Shown here: positions 24,683 through 34,854 of the stretch, piece by piece
Layout of the letters: each line of letters opens with the position of its first letter
Numbering within the stretch: position 1 is the stretch's first letter
From: Acestrorhynchus altus
Taxonomy: Eukaryota > Chordata > Actinopteri > Characiformes > Acestrorhynchidae
Assembly (NCBI GenBank): GCA_034509495.1
Contig: CM067509.1
Coordinates: forward strand, 8,964,689 to 9,028,688
Length of the DNA: 64,000 nucleotides
Reading direction: 5' to 3'
Translations under genes and position numbers: made by a program
Notes under the pieces: model-generated
Told to the model about the DNA's origin: nothing
Database searches by the model: none
The model's input: the letters and a program-made list of their open reading frames with translations, nothing else

Positions 24683-27600
24683 ATGCATCTGTCACGCAGG
24701 CTGTCCCGCATAGGGAGTAGGGGACAGAGAGAACCACCAAGACCCCCACCCCAAGCAGTGAAACCCCCAAACCCTGTACCACCAGCTGCCTCAGCAAGAC
24801 CACCTGAACCTGCTCCAAAGCCTTCAGAGGCAAGCGGCAAACCATTAGAACCTGCTCCCAAACCCCAGCCAGTCAGTCCAAAGGTCACTGAGGTTGCTCC
24901 AAAGCCCACTGTTCCCCCCAAACCACAAATACAGGTGTTCAGCAGCACAGGACATGGGAATGCCATACTCCAGGTAAATAACTCAAATTAATGAGCATGA
25001 GGCAGGATGTAAAGAGAAAAGGTTAAGTCCTTAAAGTATAGATTTACTGTTCAGTTAATAACACCCGTCTGTCAAGGGATGGTATATAACAAATTTTCTG
25101 GACTATAAGCCGCACCGGACTATAAGCCGCACCCTGGAAAATTACATATATAAGAAGAAAAAGCTGCACCTTATTATAAGCCGCATGGTTTAAAGTGTGG
25201 GAAAAAAGTAGCGGCTTATAGTCTGGAAAATATGGTAATAGGCAATACGTAAACAGTTGGTTCTTTAAAGTGATGTATAAAAACCAGGTAAAAGCAGGAA
25301 AAATGGACATGTGTAAGGTTATTATCCACAAGGGCCAGCCAGTTGGATCATAGTGTCTCCAAAATATCAGGCAGCTCTTGTGAGGTGTTCCTAGTATGCA
25401 GTTGTCCATACCAGTGGTAGTGAACTGGCTACTGGTTTATGGGTGCTTCAGGCACACAAGTTGCAAGACGTGTTGAAGGATATTCTTCTTTGTATCATAA
25501 CACAGGAGTCTCAAATGGTGTGACCTGTTGTGGTGGCACAAGGCTGAACTTCACAGTGTTAGGCAGGTGGCATTCTCTCAAAGATGGTGCACTCTTACAG
25601 ATGGAGCCGCAGAGATGGCAGCATGTTGCAGTAGTTTTTTTTTGTTTTGTTTTTTTTTCTTGTTCTTTTTTCTGTTTGTGAAGTGTCTTTCTATCATCTT
25701 CAACCACAATGGACACCAAACTCTTGGTGCTTGTGCTGGTTTTAGCATTACTTGTCTCTCTGTTAATGACTGGGTCTGGAGATCTTATGAGGAAACACTC
25801 CTATTATTTAATTCAGGGATCAGCTGTTAGTGCTTAGCTGTGCATGAGAGGCAGGACATCCCTCATGAGCTGTGGAAGTGGAGACGAGACAGCTGGGCTG
25901 GAGCGCTGCATTGTGCATGGAGGAGATGCTACAAGCCATGAGATTGCTTCTCAATAAGATGGATGAGTGGCATCGGGGAGAATACCGAGAGTGTAGCATC
26001 ATGTTGTTTACAGAGTCATGGCTAACCATGCTAATTCTGGACATGCTCTTATCCATGGACGGCTTTCAACAAATTAGGGCACACAAGACATCACAGAGCA
26101 GTAAGAGAAAACGAGGCAGACTGGCAGTATTTGTGAATGATAGATGGTGTAATTCTGGCCCCATCACTGTAAAAGAACAAATCTGCTTTAAGAGCATTTG
26201 AACTGTCAGCCGTTAGCATGAAACTACACTACCTCCCTAGTGCGTTATCGCAATAGCTGCATATGTCCATCCCCCCTGCTAACCCTGATGGTTGTGACAT
26301 CCTACACTCAGCTGTGTGTAGACTGCAAACACAGCACCCACTTTAATCATGTTTCTCCACCCTCCACACTGCCACACCAGAGACAATAAAACACTGAAAA
26401 CACTGTGTTATGCCAACATAAAGGAGGCATATAACTCCTCATCACTCCCTCCACTTGGAAGATCTGATCACAATCTAATGTTCTGCAGTGCAAGGCTCCT
26501 TACACAGCTCTGCGGGGTCATTGAGCACTTGTTCCACATGAGCCTGAAGTTGGGAAGAGTGGAAAACATCTTGTGTGGTAACTGTACTGAAAATGGTGCA
26601 CCCAAAAGACCTCAACAGCTACAGGCCAGTAGCACTGACTTCTCATCTGATGAAGTCACCTCACTCATTTCTGCCCTGTGATGAGCGCATCCATGGACCC
26701 TCTTCAGATTGCCTACCAGCCTGGTGTCAGGTTGGACGATCTGTCTTCTATACAGCTCTTTCTCACCTGGAGTAGCCTAGAACCACTGTGAGAATCACCT
26801 ACCTCAAACTCCAATGCCTTAAACACTATACATCCTAGGCTGCTGAAGGACTAGCTGGAACATGTTGGTGTGGACAGTCACCTGTCAAACTGGATCCTAC
26901 ACTACCTTATCAACTAACCACAGAATGTGAGGGCTCGGTGCTCTCTCTCCAACAAGGTGGTCAGCAGCACAGGGGCCACTCAAGGAATGGTCCCCTTCAC
27001 CCTGTACACTGCTGACTTCATGTACAGTTCATCAACCTGTTATCTCCAGAAGTTCTCTGATGACTCAGCCAATGTCGGCCTCATAGAGGACAACAAACAC
27101 AGACATGATTCAGGACTTTTTGAACCATGCAGAACCACCTTCATAAACATGGGGAAGACCAGAGAACTGGTGGTGGACTTCTACAGGTGCATACACACCC
27201 CTCCATCAGTGAACATCCAGGGAAAGGACATTGAGTGTGTGGAGTTGTATAAGTTCCTGGGTGTTCACCTAAACACCAAACTTCACTTTACAAAAGATGC
27301 AAGAGCAGACTCCACATAGGACAAAAACTAAGGTCATTTGGAGTACAGGGAATACTCCTGAGGACCTTGTTTGACACATTAGTGGCATCTACTATCTTTC
27401 ATGGTGTGGTCTGCTGGGGCAGCTGTATTTTGACAACAGACAAGAAGAGACAGAACAAACTTGTTAAGAGGGCCAGTTCTGTCCTGGGAAGCCCCTTAGG
27501 CCCAGTACAGTTGGTGCGAGACAAAAGGAAGATTGACCCCATGCATGAGACTCTGACAACACTACATTTTAATTTTATTTTTAATTTATTATTTATAGTG

Positions 27601-30600
27601 TTAATATTGTAGATAATATACAGTAAATACTATACTATTCTTTATCTATTCCTTGTACTGAGTTCCTTGCTATCCCTTTGCTGCTGCCACATTGTGAATT
27701 ACCCCACTGCGGGACTAATAGGTGTAGAGCCAATTTCTTTATTGAAGAATCTTTGAAGAACACTCACTCTTTCTTAGTTAATGTAGCGAATGTCAGTGAG
27801 GAACAGGAGTGGGTCCTTTTGCAGTGTAAACAAATATTTCTATTTTATATGATGCAACCAAACCATGTATTGTATTTTACTGGAAATGGCGATGCATTTT
27901 TCAGGGGCTGGATCATTTTCGCTGTGATAAGACACTGTGTGATGTCACTTTGGTGCCTGGAGACAGCAGTGAAACTTTTCCAGTTCACAGGGTGATCATG
28001 GCATCTGCCAGCGATTACTTCAAGGCCATGTTTACGGGTGAGTCTTGAACTGTGTGGATTTTGTATTTATTAAGTATCCGATATATCAGGCCAAATGCAC
28101 AGCCCTTGTGTATATTAAAATGCATTTACTTGTCTGTATTTGTTAAAAACAGTGCATTCATTGATATAGTGATGAGATAAATGCCAAACTTAATCACAGT
28201 CAACTCGATCAACCAGTATAAATCTCCTCTCTGCAGGAGGGATGAAAGAGCAGCAGCTGGAGGAAATTAAACTACACGGTGTGAGCAGCACAGGCTTAAA
28301 GAACATTATTGAATTCATTTATACATCTCACCTAAGTCTGAATTTAAGCACCCTCCAGGACACTTTAGAGGCTGCCAGTTTTCTCCAGGTGCTTCCAGTC
28401 CTCAACTTCTGCAACCAGCTTCTAAGTAGTGAGGTATGAGAAAATTAGGGGTTGTCCATACTTATTCTGAATGAACTGATTCAAAACATTCACTATCCTG
28501 AAGAAATTTGGAATCAAATGTCATGTTAAGGATTTTAGAAATTCTTTTATTTTGTAATAGCTTACATAATAATTGTTGCTAATTTTTCTGCAATATACAC
28601 CAATCAACCATACTGTTATGATCACCTCCTTTTTTCGTAGCAGTGCAGCTGGAGTGTTTAAACCCCTCAATGCCACTGGTGGACTGATAATAGTCCACTA
28701 ACCAGTAATATCAAGAAACAAGGAGGTCATAATGTTATGGTTGATCAGTATTGCAATATTGCAATATTAAAGAATACAGGATTAATATCATGATATTAAT
28801 ATTGCACTATAAAACATTAAATAAATTGTATCGAACAGATACAGTCTTCCTCTGACATTGACTATGGGCCATTCACTGGAATGATATATTGTGCAGCCTT
28901 TCTAGACACCAGCTGAGCTTTATTTAATATAACTTGTACATTTAGCATAATTTTCTTTATTTATTTATTTGTTTGTTTGTTTAGAGCAGCAAGGTAACAT
29001 GATAAAATGATAAAACACCAGAGTAATATATAGTAATATACAGTTTTCTGTACAATAACAGTCACATCTGTTTATCTTTCTAAACACACGTAAAATGTGA
29101 TTTATTATTGATTTTTATATTATTTGTTTGCTGCATACTGCAAATTACACAAAACCTATGAAGTTGCTCAGGACATTAATTGAATTTGGTTATTAGAATA
29201 AGTATTTTCTGCAGGAAAAATGTTTTTATATTATTGATTCCACACTTGATTTTAAACTTGAATTTGTGTTAATTCTTAAATGTAATTGATTTGTATGGGT
29301 TTTCAAAAAATCCATTATGTATTTTTGACAGGTTACCATAGAAAATTGTGCAGAAGTTGAGCGCATTGCAAGTGATCTGCTCTTAGAGGATGTTCAGACC
29401 CACGTTCACAATTTTGTATCCCAAAACTTTGCTGCTCTGGTGCAGAGTGGACGCTTCCTGGAGTTGTCTGAGGCCACTATAACATTTGCCCTATCTAGTG
29501 ACTCTCTGAAAGGCTTCTCAGAGATGGAGCTCTACCGTGCTGCCCGTGCTTGGCTCGCACACAGTCCCAGCGAACGTCAGCCTGCTGCATATTCCCTAAT
29601 GCGCCACATCCGCTTCCCCCTGATGACCCCTGCCGAACTCTTACAGATATCTCAGGAAAATCAGACAGATGAGAGTGGTGAAGGTGAGAAGAAAAGAGGG
29701 GAGGCATTCATGCGTTCTGATACAGCCTGTGTGAACCTGCTTTTGGAGGCCAGCAATTATCAGATGCTCCCATTCCTTCAGCCGGCACTGCAGACAGAGC
29801 GGACACGCATCAGGTCAGAAGCCACACACCTGCTGGCTCTGGGTGGGGTGATGAGGCAGCAGCTGGTGGTCAGCAGGGAATTGAGGCTGTATGATGAGGA
29901 GGGAGGAGGTACTTGGAGGGCTCTCCAACCAATGGAAGTTCCTCGCTACCAGCATGGAGTGGCCCTATTAGGAGGGTTCCTCTATATTGTGGGTGGACAG
30001 AGTACTTATGATACAAAGGGCAAGACAGCAGTGGACAGTGCTTACAGGTATGACCCTCGTTTTGACCGCTGGCTGCAGGTGGCCTCTCTAAATGAGAAGA
30101 GGACATTTTTCCATCTGAGTGCTCTGAAGGGGAAGCTCTATGCTGTTGGGGGGAGGAACGCCTCTGGCGAGATTGGTAAGTTCCAAGAATAAAAAAATAA
30201 ATAAATCATCCCTCTGTGTCACAATGGTAGACTGATTTGTCAGCCAAGCATTTGGCACACTTTTAGTCATCTGACCTGAATATGTCTCAAGAGAAGGATG
30301 AACAGTATCTGCACTGGTGTAGTACAAAAAATAAACTGATTTTCTTTCTCAGCATATCAAGTTAAAAGCAGGGGTGCTTCAAAGTTTATGAACCATTTTA
30401 TAATTTTTCTATATTTCTGCATATGTTTAACCTAAATCCTCATCAGGTTTTAATGTTTGTGGTTTTCCTCCTACTGCTTGCTTCAGGTGCTTTCACATTT
30501 CATTAAGGTCAGGATGTTGACTTGGCCTTTAAAAAATATCAACTATATTGTTCTTTATACATTCTTTGGTCAAACAAATTGTAAGCTTAGGACCATTGTC

Positions 30601-32532
30601 TGGCTGCATGACTCACATTCTCTAGAGATTTAGCTCAAGGACAGATGACCTAATATTTTCCTCTAGAATTTGCTCGTCTACCAGTCTGATGAAAATGAAC
30701 TCTTCTGAGCTCCTTAGAAATCCCCTTTGTTTGTGCCATGATACAATTCCACAAATGCATTGTGAAGATCAGACTTGATCTTCTGTTCTTTAAATAAAAT
30801 GTTCAATTTATCTGCTAATTTTGCCATTCACAGATATGTAATATTGGGTAATTATTACCAAGTGTAATATTCTTGTTTTATAAAAATTCATCAGAAATGA
30901 CAAAAGACATTGTAAAGGGTTCACAAAATTTCAAGCACTTTTGTATGTAAAAAAAAATCTATTTTTTTTGTATTGTCCCACCTACAGATACGGTGGAGTG
31001 TTACAACCTGAACAAGAATGAGTGGACTTTCGTTTCCCCCATGAGTGAACCTCATTATGGCCATGCTGGTACAGTGCATGGAGGGCTTATGTATGTGTCT
31101 GGTAAGAGTCTTTGTGCATTCCAGAACAAATAATGTTTTAATACTTTACTTTTCTCATTTCAAATAGGCCACATTGTATATAAGACAAAATCTCTCCTAG
31201 TCCAGGGAGAAAAAATAGTAGCATGAAAAGTAACATTGTGATAAAATAAAATTGTGATAAAAGATTGTTTTATTTCACTTCAGCTTTTTGTCAGTTTGAC
31301 AGAACAGGTATTAATGAGTTATTCAGTAATGGCAACTTTTAAATGTTGTTTAAATGTCCCCTTGCAATTCTAGAAGGGAATCTTATGTACCCTAGATGAA
31401 CATTTACAAAAGTAGCAGACTGCTAGTGCTATCTTTGTAGCTATTTCTTTGAACCCATTTCACTGACTACACTCAAGGCTGTTCAGGAATGTCATTTCAG
31501 TGATAGAAGAATTAAGTGTTGTGACAGAACAGAAAGACTAAGATTGGAAATTGAAATGTGTTGCATTGAGATATAATATGTTTTGTTTAATATGTCTAGT
31601 ATGTTTTTTTTTTAATGCACTGACCTTTGTTCAGATAGCCGTATGCAGCATATTATGACTATTGTGGATTATTGTGTGGGTGGGGGCACTTATTGTTTTG
31701 TAGATTAGGTCAGGTCCTTCAGGTTTCTCATCTTACCACATCCTTCCTGGTAGCCGTTGCTACCAACTTGTTCTGTATTTTCTCACAGCAGGGCGAACTC
31801 AATGTATGCACATGTATGGCAGTGGACAAAAACACTGGGAGCTGGATATGTAAAAAACATGAAACCGAGACCTTTCAAAACTATTAATCAATTAAGTAAA
31901 GTATCAGTGTATTGAATATTTTAACATGGTTTCAATGCCATGAATGTATCATCAATAATGCCATAATTGAAATCTGTTGGGATTTTCCTTTACATATACA
32001 TGATGAAAGTATTAAACTTCTCCTTCATTCTTCAGGTGGAATAACAAGAGATGCCTTCCAGAAAGAACTTTCATGTTATGACCCAGACACAAACTCATGG
32101 AGACGTCGAGCAGACATGATGGAGCTCCGTGGTCTACACTGCATGTGCACTGTGGGTGAACGACTCTATGTCATGGGTGGAAACCACTTCCGTGGAACCA
32201 ATGACTATGATGATGTGCTTAGTTGTGAATTTTACAGTCCCTCAACTGACCAATGGACAGTTGTGGCTCCAATGCCAAGGGGTCAGAGCGATGTTGGTGT
32301 GGCTGTGTATAAGGGTAAAATTTATGTGGTAGGTGGTTATTCATGGAACAGTCGGTGTATGGTGGACATAGTGCAATGTTATGACCCTGAAAAGGATGAA
32401 TGGGAAAGGGTATTCAATGTTCTAGAGCCTCTTGGAGGCATTCGAGCCTGCACCATGACTGTCCATCGTCCAGAGGCTTTGGTGGATGAAGCTCGGATGC
32501 AAGAATGTCCACTGCCAACAGCAAAGAACTGA
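24683..32532 (+). CDS. KLHL9/KLHL13-family BTB-BACK-Kelch protein (CUL3 adaptor type)
   Basis: Six coding exons: 24683-24973, 27905-28037, 28237-28433, 29332-30175, 30988-31101 and 32036-32532. They give 691 aa with all phases consistent. Residues 1-97 are a Pro/Ala/Lys-rich tail with many PxxP and PAPKP motifs. A BTB domain follows at about 98-205 (CDVTLVPGD, SASDYFKAMFTGGMKEQ), then BACK at about 210-340, then six kelch blades from about 374 to 680 with GG doublets (IVGGQS, AVGGRN, VSGGIT, VMGGNH, VVGGYS). The kelch region is very close to remembered KLHL9 and KLHL13 (EKRTFFHLSALKG, RGLHCMCTVG, NHFRG, RGQSDVGVAV, SLGGIRACT-like), and clearly unlike KLHL26. KLHL9/13 act with CUL3 as ubiquitin ligase adaptors, for Aurora B in mitosis; that role here is inference. 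The proline-rich head and the multi-exon coding region are unusual, since human KLHL9 is intronless. AATAAA at 33112 may end the mRNA. Confidence 0.9.
25086..25239. mobile_element. Short palindromic MITE in KLHL intron 1
   Basis: TTTTCTGGACTATAAGCCGC at the left is the inverse of GCGGCTTATAGTCTGGAAAA at the right apart from two changes, and the GGACTATAAGCCGC motif is also repeated directly inside. The unit is about 150 bp with no coding capacity. It resembles an abundant fish MITE, but I cannot name the superfamily with certainty. Confidence 0.7.
25850..27640 (+). mobile_element. Degenerate non-LTR retrotransposon (CR1/L2/Rex-like clade) in KLHL intron 1
   Basis: Broken frames on the plus strand read in order: an endonuclease remnant at about 25,990-26,490 (FTESWL, LAVFVNDRW, LGRSDHN), then reverse transcriptase pieces at about 26,590-27,460 (LNSYRPVALTS, LQKFSDDSANVGLI, KTRELVVDFYR, KFLGVHLN, VVCWGS). 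Stops and frameshifts are frequent, the YADD-type catalytic motif appears as FSDD, and the part between motifs is shortened. The element is dead. It lies in the same orientation as the host gene. It ends near 27,640 in AT-rich sequence. The clade is from memory of fish elements. Confidence 0.8.
28599..28750. mobile_element. MITE with Tc1-type ends in KLHL intron 3
   Basis: The left end CAATCAACCATACTGTTATG and the inverse of the right end TGATCAACCATAACATTATG are matching inverted repeats about 30 bp long around a 90-bp core. The same GATCAACCATAACATTA-type end is known from an abundant teleost element, of which a longer diverged copy seems to lie at 46,670-47,105. Confidence 0.75.
30371..30943. 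mobile_element. Non-autonomous Tc1-like element in KLHL intron 4
   Basis: The left end GTGCTTCAAAGTTTATGAAC and the inverse of the right end GTGCTTGAAATTTTGTGAAC are imperfect inverted repeats. The interior of about 570 bp has no open transposase frame. It lies between the exons ending at 30,175 and starting at 30,988. Confidence 0.7.
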
Positions 32533-33118
32533 GATAAAGAGGATTTTTTTGGTGCCTATGCATGGCACAGAAATTGAGCACTTCCAGTAGGCCATGAACA
32601 TGCAATAAGAGCTTTAAAAAATGTTTTTTTATATAATATATTTTTTGTTTTGAATTAAGAGTTAACATTTGATCTAAATTGCCACTATGCAAACAGCCTT
32701 TCTAAAACCTGCCTTTGTAATGTGGCTCATGAAGTGTATTTGACTTTTAAATTGCCTTTGTACCCGCTATTGATAAAAAAGTTATGAGATGCTCATCCAT
32801 ATAAAATATATTTCCATATGTTTCTTTTGTTTACTGTTGGTTTGCTTTGCATTAATGAGTAATTTGGTTTTGATACTATCTTGAACCTGCTTGTAACACT
32901 GCCTTCCCCATGACAGACTAGGGTTTGAGTCCCTGGAATCTTAGTAAAGATTCATTCATCCACCTGTGAAATGACTCAAGTGTAAGGACCTCTGGATTAG
33001 AGTGTCAGTGGATTAAATGCCAGAAATGTCATAGTAATGTAAATGTATTTTTTTTGTTGTGACAAAAACGTTGTACAGTTTGTGTTATTTCTCTAATTCA
33101 TCTCCAATTCAAATAAAA
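32533..33118 (+). other. Probable 3' untranslated region of the KLHL gene
   Basis: Non-coding AT-rich sequence follows the TGA at 32530-32532. AATAAA lies at 33112-33117. No other feature is visible in this stretch. Confidence 0.5.
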
Positions 33119-33119
33119 A

Positions 33120-33880
33120 TTGCAGTAAAAAAATGTGGAAAAATTCTATGTTTCTAGTTGAACATGAAGAAGAAGTACAAAACATCACATTCTTTCCAAA
33201 ATCTTGGCATGTCAACATCACTGCTCAAGGTCTGACCACATGATCTCACCTACTGAACCACTAAATTGACATACTGACCAAGGCCATAGTAACATATATT
33301 TAAAAAATATAAACAAAGATATTACATCACTAGCTTTATCTAGACAGGATCATTCAGTGTTTCCGTACATTTCCAGAATTTGGAAAATTAACAGACAGAT
33401 TAGGTCAGATTGTCTGTATGATTTCTATATTGCAATCCCCAGAAACTTGCCACAAGTCCAAATTTCTTTCTTACAATTGTGAAAAGGTTTCAAGTTTGGA
33501 ATTAAATCAGATTTTACTTTTTGTCTGTTGTTTTAATGCAAAATGAAGAAATAAATGTTTGAATACCAAAACATTTGATTGCTGGGAGAACTGGTGCATG
33601 TAAAGAATCCCAGGGGTGTCAATATTTTTGGTTATGGTTGTAGTTTATTAATTCATTATAATTTAAAAAAGTTCATTCTATGAGCAATTGAAATCACTGC
33701 CCCCCAGTAGATTTGGTCCTCTCCAATGTTCAGTGTTGAGTTCATGGCTACAGCCTTGATACTGACACAAACCTTGATGCAAGTAAGAGCTACAGAGCAG
33801 CAGTTCTCAAATCAGTGGTCCCAGGACTTCAGATTTTTACTCCAGTCTAATTCACAACATGGGGATATAGGAGAACAAGT
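33120..33880. other. Intergenic region, Tc1-like tail near 33.5-33.65 kb
   Basis: The end of this stretch has CCCAGGGGTGTCAATATTTT, the type of sequence at the end of fish Tc1-like transposons (a ...GGGTGCCAATA... end). No partner end was located. The remainder is unremarkable. Confidence 0.35.
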
Positions 33881-33889
33881 GTTATAGAG

Positions 33890-34343
33890 CAGACATTCTC
33901 AACCTTTTCAACCTCATGGCCCTCCTGTTTATAGCTAGACAGCATAACGGCCCAGAAGAAAAAAAAATGATGTGAAGATGTCTGCAGCTGTGTTGTCTCA
34001 AAATTCTGTCATATTATTTTTGCATTTTTATTAATGTAATATAATGTTTATAGTTTGAACACAATTGATTTTCACTTATTCACTTTTTTAATTTTCATCT
34101 AGGGAACATAAGATTCCTGTCTACAATTGGGGACTAGGGATCATTTAAAAGAATGTTGCCATTACTGAATAACATTAATACCTCCTCTGTCAAGCTTGTT
34201 GAAAAAGCTGCAGAGAAGTGAAACAAAATATTTTTTAAAATAACAAGTGTCTACAGTGATTTATCACATTCTTTAGGTTTCTATCCAATGTGGTAGTATT
34301 AAAGTATTAAAGAGTGCTTCTTGACCCACTGGTTGAGAAACCA
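33890..34343 (+). mobile_element. Non-autonomous hAT-type element with perfect 8-bp target duplication
   Basis: The left end CAGACATTCTCAACC and the inverse of the right end TGGTTTCTCAACC are terminal inverted repeats. TTATAGAG at 33882-33889 is repeated exactly at 34344-34351. The element is about 454 bp with no transposase. It is the same family as 19837-20315: both share ACCTTTTC, CACCTGTTTATA/CTCCTGTTTATA and CTAGA in the same order. Confidence 0.85.
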
Positions 34344-34354
34344 TTATAGAGTAT

Positions 34355-34850
34355 TCATTGCATATCCTTCGCACAGCTATTTATCACTGACGTATGTAAT
34401 GTGTAATTATGTATATATTATGTAAACCAATCTTTAGTTACATTGTATATTTTTCTAATTAGTAAACAAATCTTTATACATAATGGGCCCAGTTTCACAA
34501 TAGTGTAATTTCAAATTCATATTAACTGGTAGAGTCTGTGAAGCTGTTTTTGTGACTTATCTTTAATGTTCATTTTTGAAGATGTGAAAAGAACATAAGG
34601 ATGCAGCCATGAAATGCATCATGATGGCTGTCTCATCAGAGAAACTAAAACAAATGTAATGCTCTGACAGCTTTCACCTTGATGTTTTAGCCCTAACTGA
34701 TTGTGATTTGTCTTTCTGAGACTGGGCTTGTCCTTGGCTGCAAGCTTAAAAGCCTGCCTCCCTTTGGAGCTCCCTGCCTGCCTTAAGATCGTATCCTTCC
34801 CCTCTTCTATCTCAGTGTCTCTGGAATATTCTGTCTGGTGCAGAAGCCGT
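34355..34850 (+). promoter_or_regulatory. Intergenic stretch and probable hsd3b promoter/5' leader
   Basis: No gene is visible at 34,355-34,700. Close to the start codon there is an A/T-rich CTTAAAAG at about 34,744, and a pyrimidine-rich CCCCTCTTCTATCTCAG ending at about 34,815 that could be a splice acceptor for a 5' noncoding intron. Which of these is used cannot be decided from sequence alone. Confidence 0.3.
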
Positions 34851-34854
34851 GGAG

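Noticed and set aside
24586..24966. 126-aa Gly-rich frame on the minus strand
   Set aside because: It is the antisense shadow of the proline-rich first coding exon of the KLHL gene.
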